Shown: positions 6,251-6,333 of the stretch, one piece after another
Numbering within the stretch: the first letter of the stretch is position 1
Layout: each line of letters opens with the position of its first letter
Source: Nitrosospira sp.
Lineage (GTDB): Bacteria; Pseudomonadota; Gammaproteobacteria; Burkholderiales; Nitrosomonadaceae
Assembly (NCBI GenBank): GCA_030453055.1
Contig: JAKDLC010000127.1
Span: 1 to 6,333 of the forward strand
Length of the DNA stretch: 6,333 nt
Reading direction: 5' to 3'
Translations under genes and position numbers: made by a program
The notes under the pieces: generated by a model
What the model was told of the DNA's origin: nothing
Databases searched by the model: none
What the model saw: the letters and a program-made list of their open reading frames with translations, nothing else

Positions 6251-6333
6251 GGCAGGCTGCGAAAAACGTTATTATCCTGAATCCGGTAGTTGGACGGGGT
6301 GAAGTGTGCGGTTTTTGGGGTGCAGGGCAAGGC
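6251..6333 (-). promoter_or_regulatory. Upstream region of the dac-dat-ybeD-lipB-lipA operon
   Basis: This region should hold the operon promoter. GATAAT (minus strand, 6271-6276) matches TATAAT at 5 of 6 and would give a leader of about 15 bases, but no recognisable -35 box lies 16-19 bases upstream, where the DNA is C-rich. No gene start is visible before the window ends. Confidence 0.25.

Overview
The window holds seven protein-coding genes and no RNA genes, mobile elements or CRISPR arrays. Gene order, protein resemblance and moderate GC suggest a betaproteobacterium, perhaps of the Nitrosomonadales. That placement is an inference from the sequence alone; no search was run.

Left part (1-1275, plus strand): about 240 bases of upstream DNA rich in inverted repeats, then one gene for an outer-membrane-type lipoprotein of the uncharacterised DUF6607 family. 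Its upstream region carries a well-spaced sigma-70-type promoter (97-125). A perfect 25-base palindrome overlaps the -10 box and matches the 19-base Fur-box consensus at 14 positions. This is the most interesting regulatory signal here, because it suggests iron control of an orphan lipoprotein.

Middle (1316-1996, minus strand): a DUF4197 protein with a signal peptide and a very strong ribosome binding site. It converges on the lipoprotein gene and lies downstream of lipA on the same strand as the operon, but 108 bases away, so it may have its own promoter.

Right part (2105-6250, minus strand): a compact housekeeping cluster transcribed right to left as dacA/dacC-like D,D-carboxypeptidase, D-amino-acid aminotransferase (dat), ybeD (DUF493), lipB and lipA. 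The gaps are 70, 27, 28+ (41) and 12 bases in the order dac-dat 70, dat-ybeD 27, ybeD-lipB 41, lipB-lipA 12, which fits one operon. The dacA-ybeD-lipB-lipA backbone matches the E. coli order, with dat inserted after the carboxypeptidase. The two halves make biochemical sense: the carboxypeptidase releases D-Ala from peptidoglycan and Dat can interconvert D-Ala and D-Glu, while LipB and LipA build the lipoyl cofactor on 2-oxoacid dehydrogenases and the glycine cleavage system.

Unusual points are a roughly 33-residue insertion in YbeD, absent or weak Shine-Dalgarno sequences before lipA, lipB and dac, and small inverted repeats at the dat-ybeD junction and in the 5' end of lipB. I found no convincing new multi-gene system; most of the window is well-conserved housekeeping sequence.
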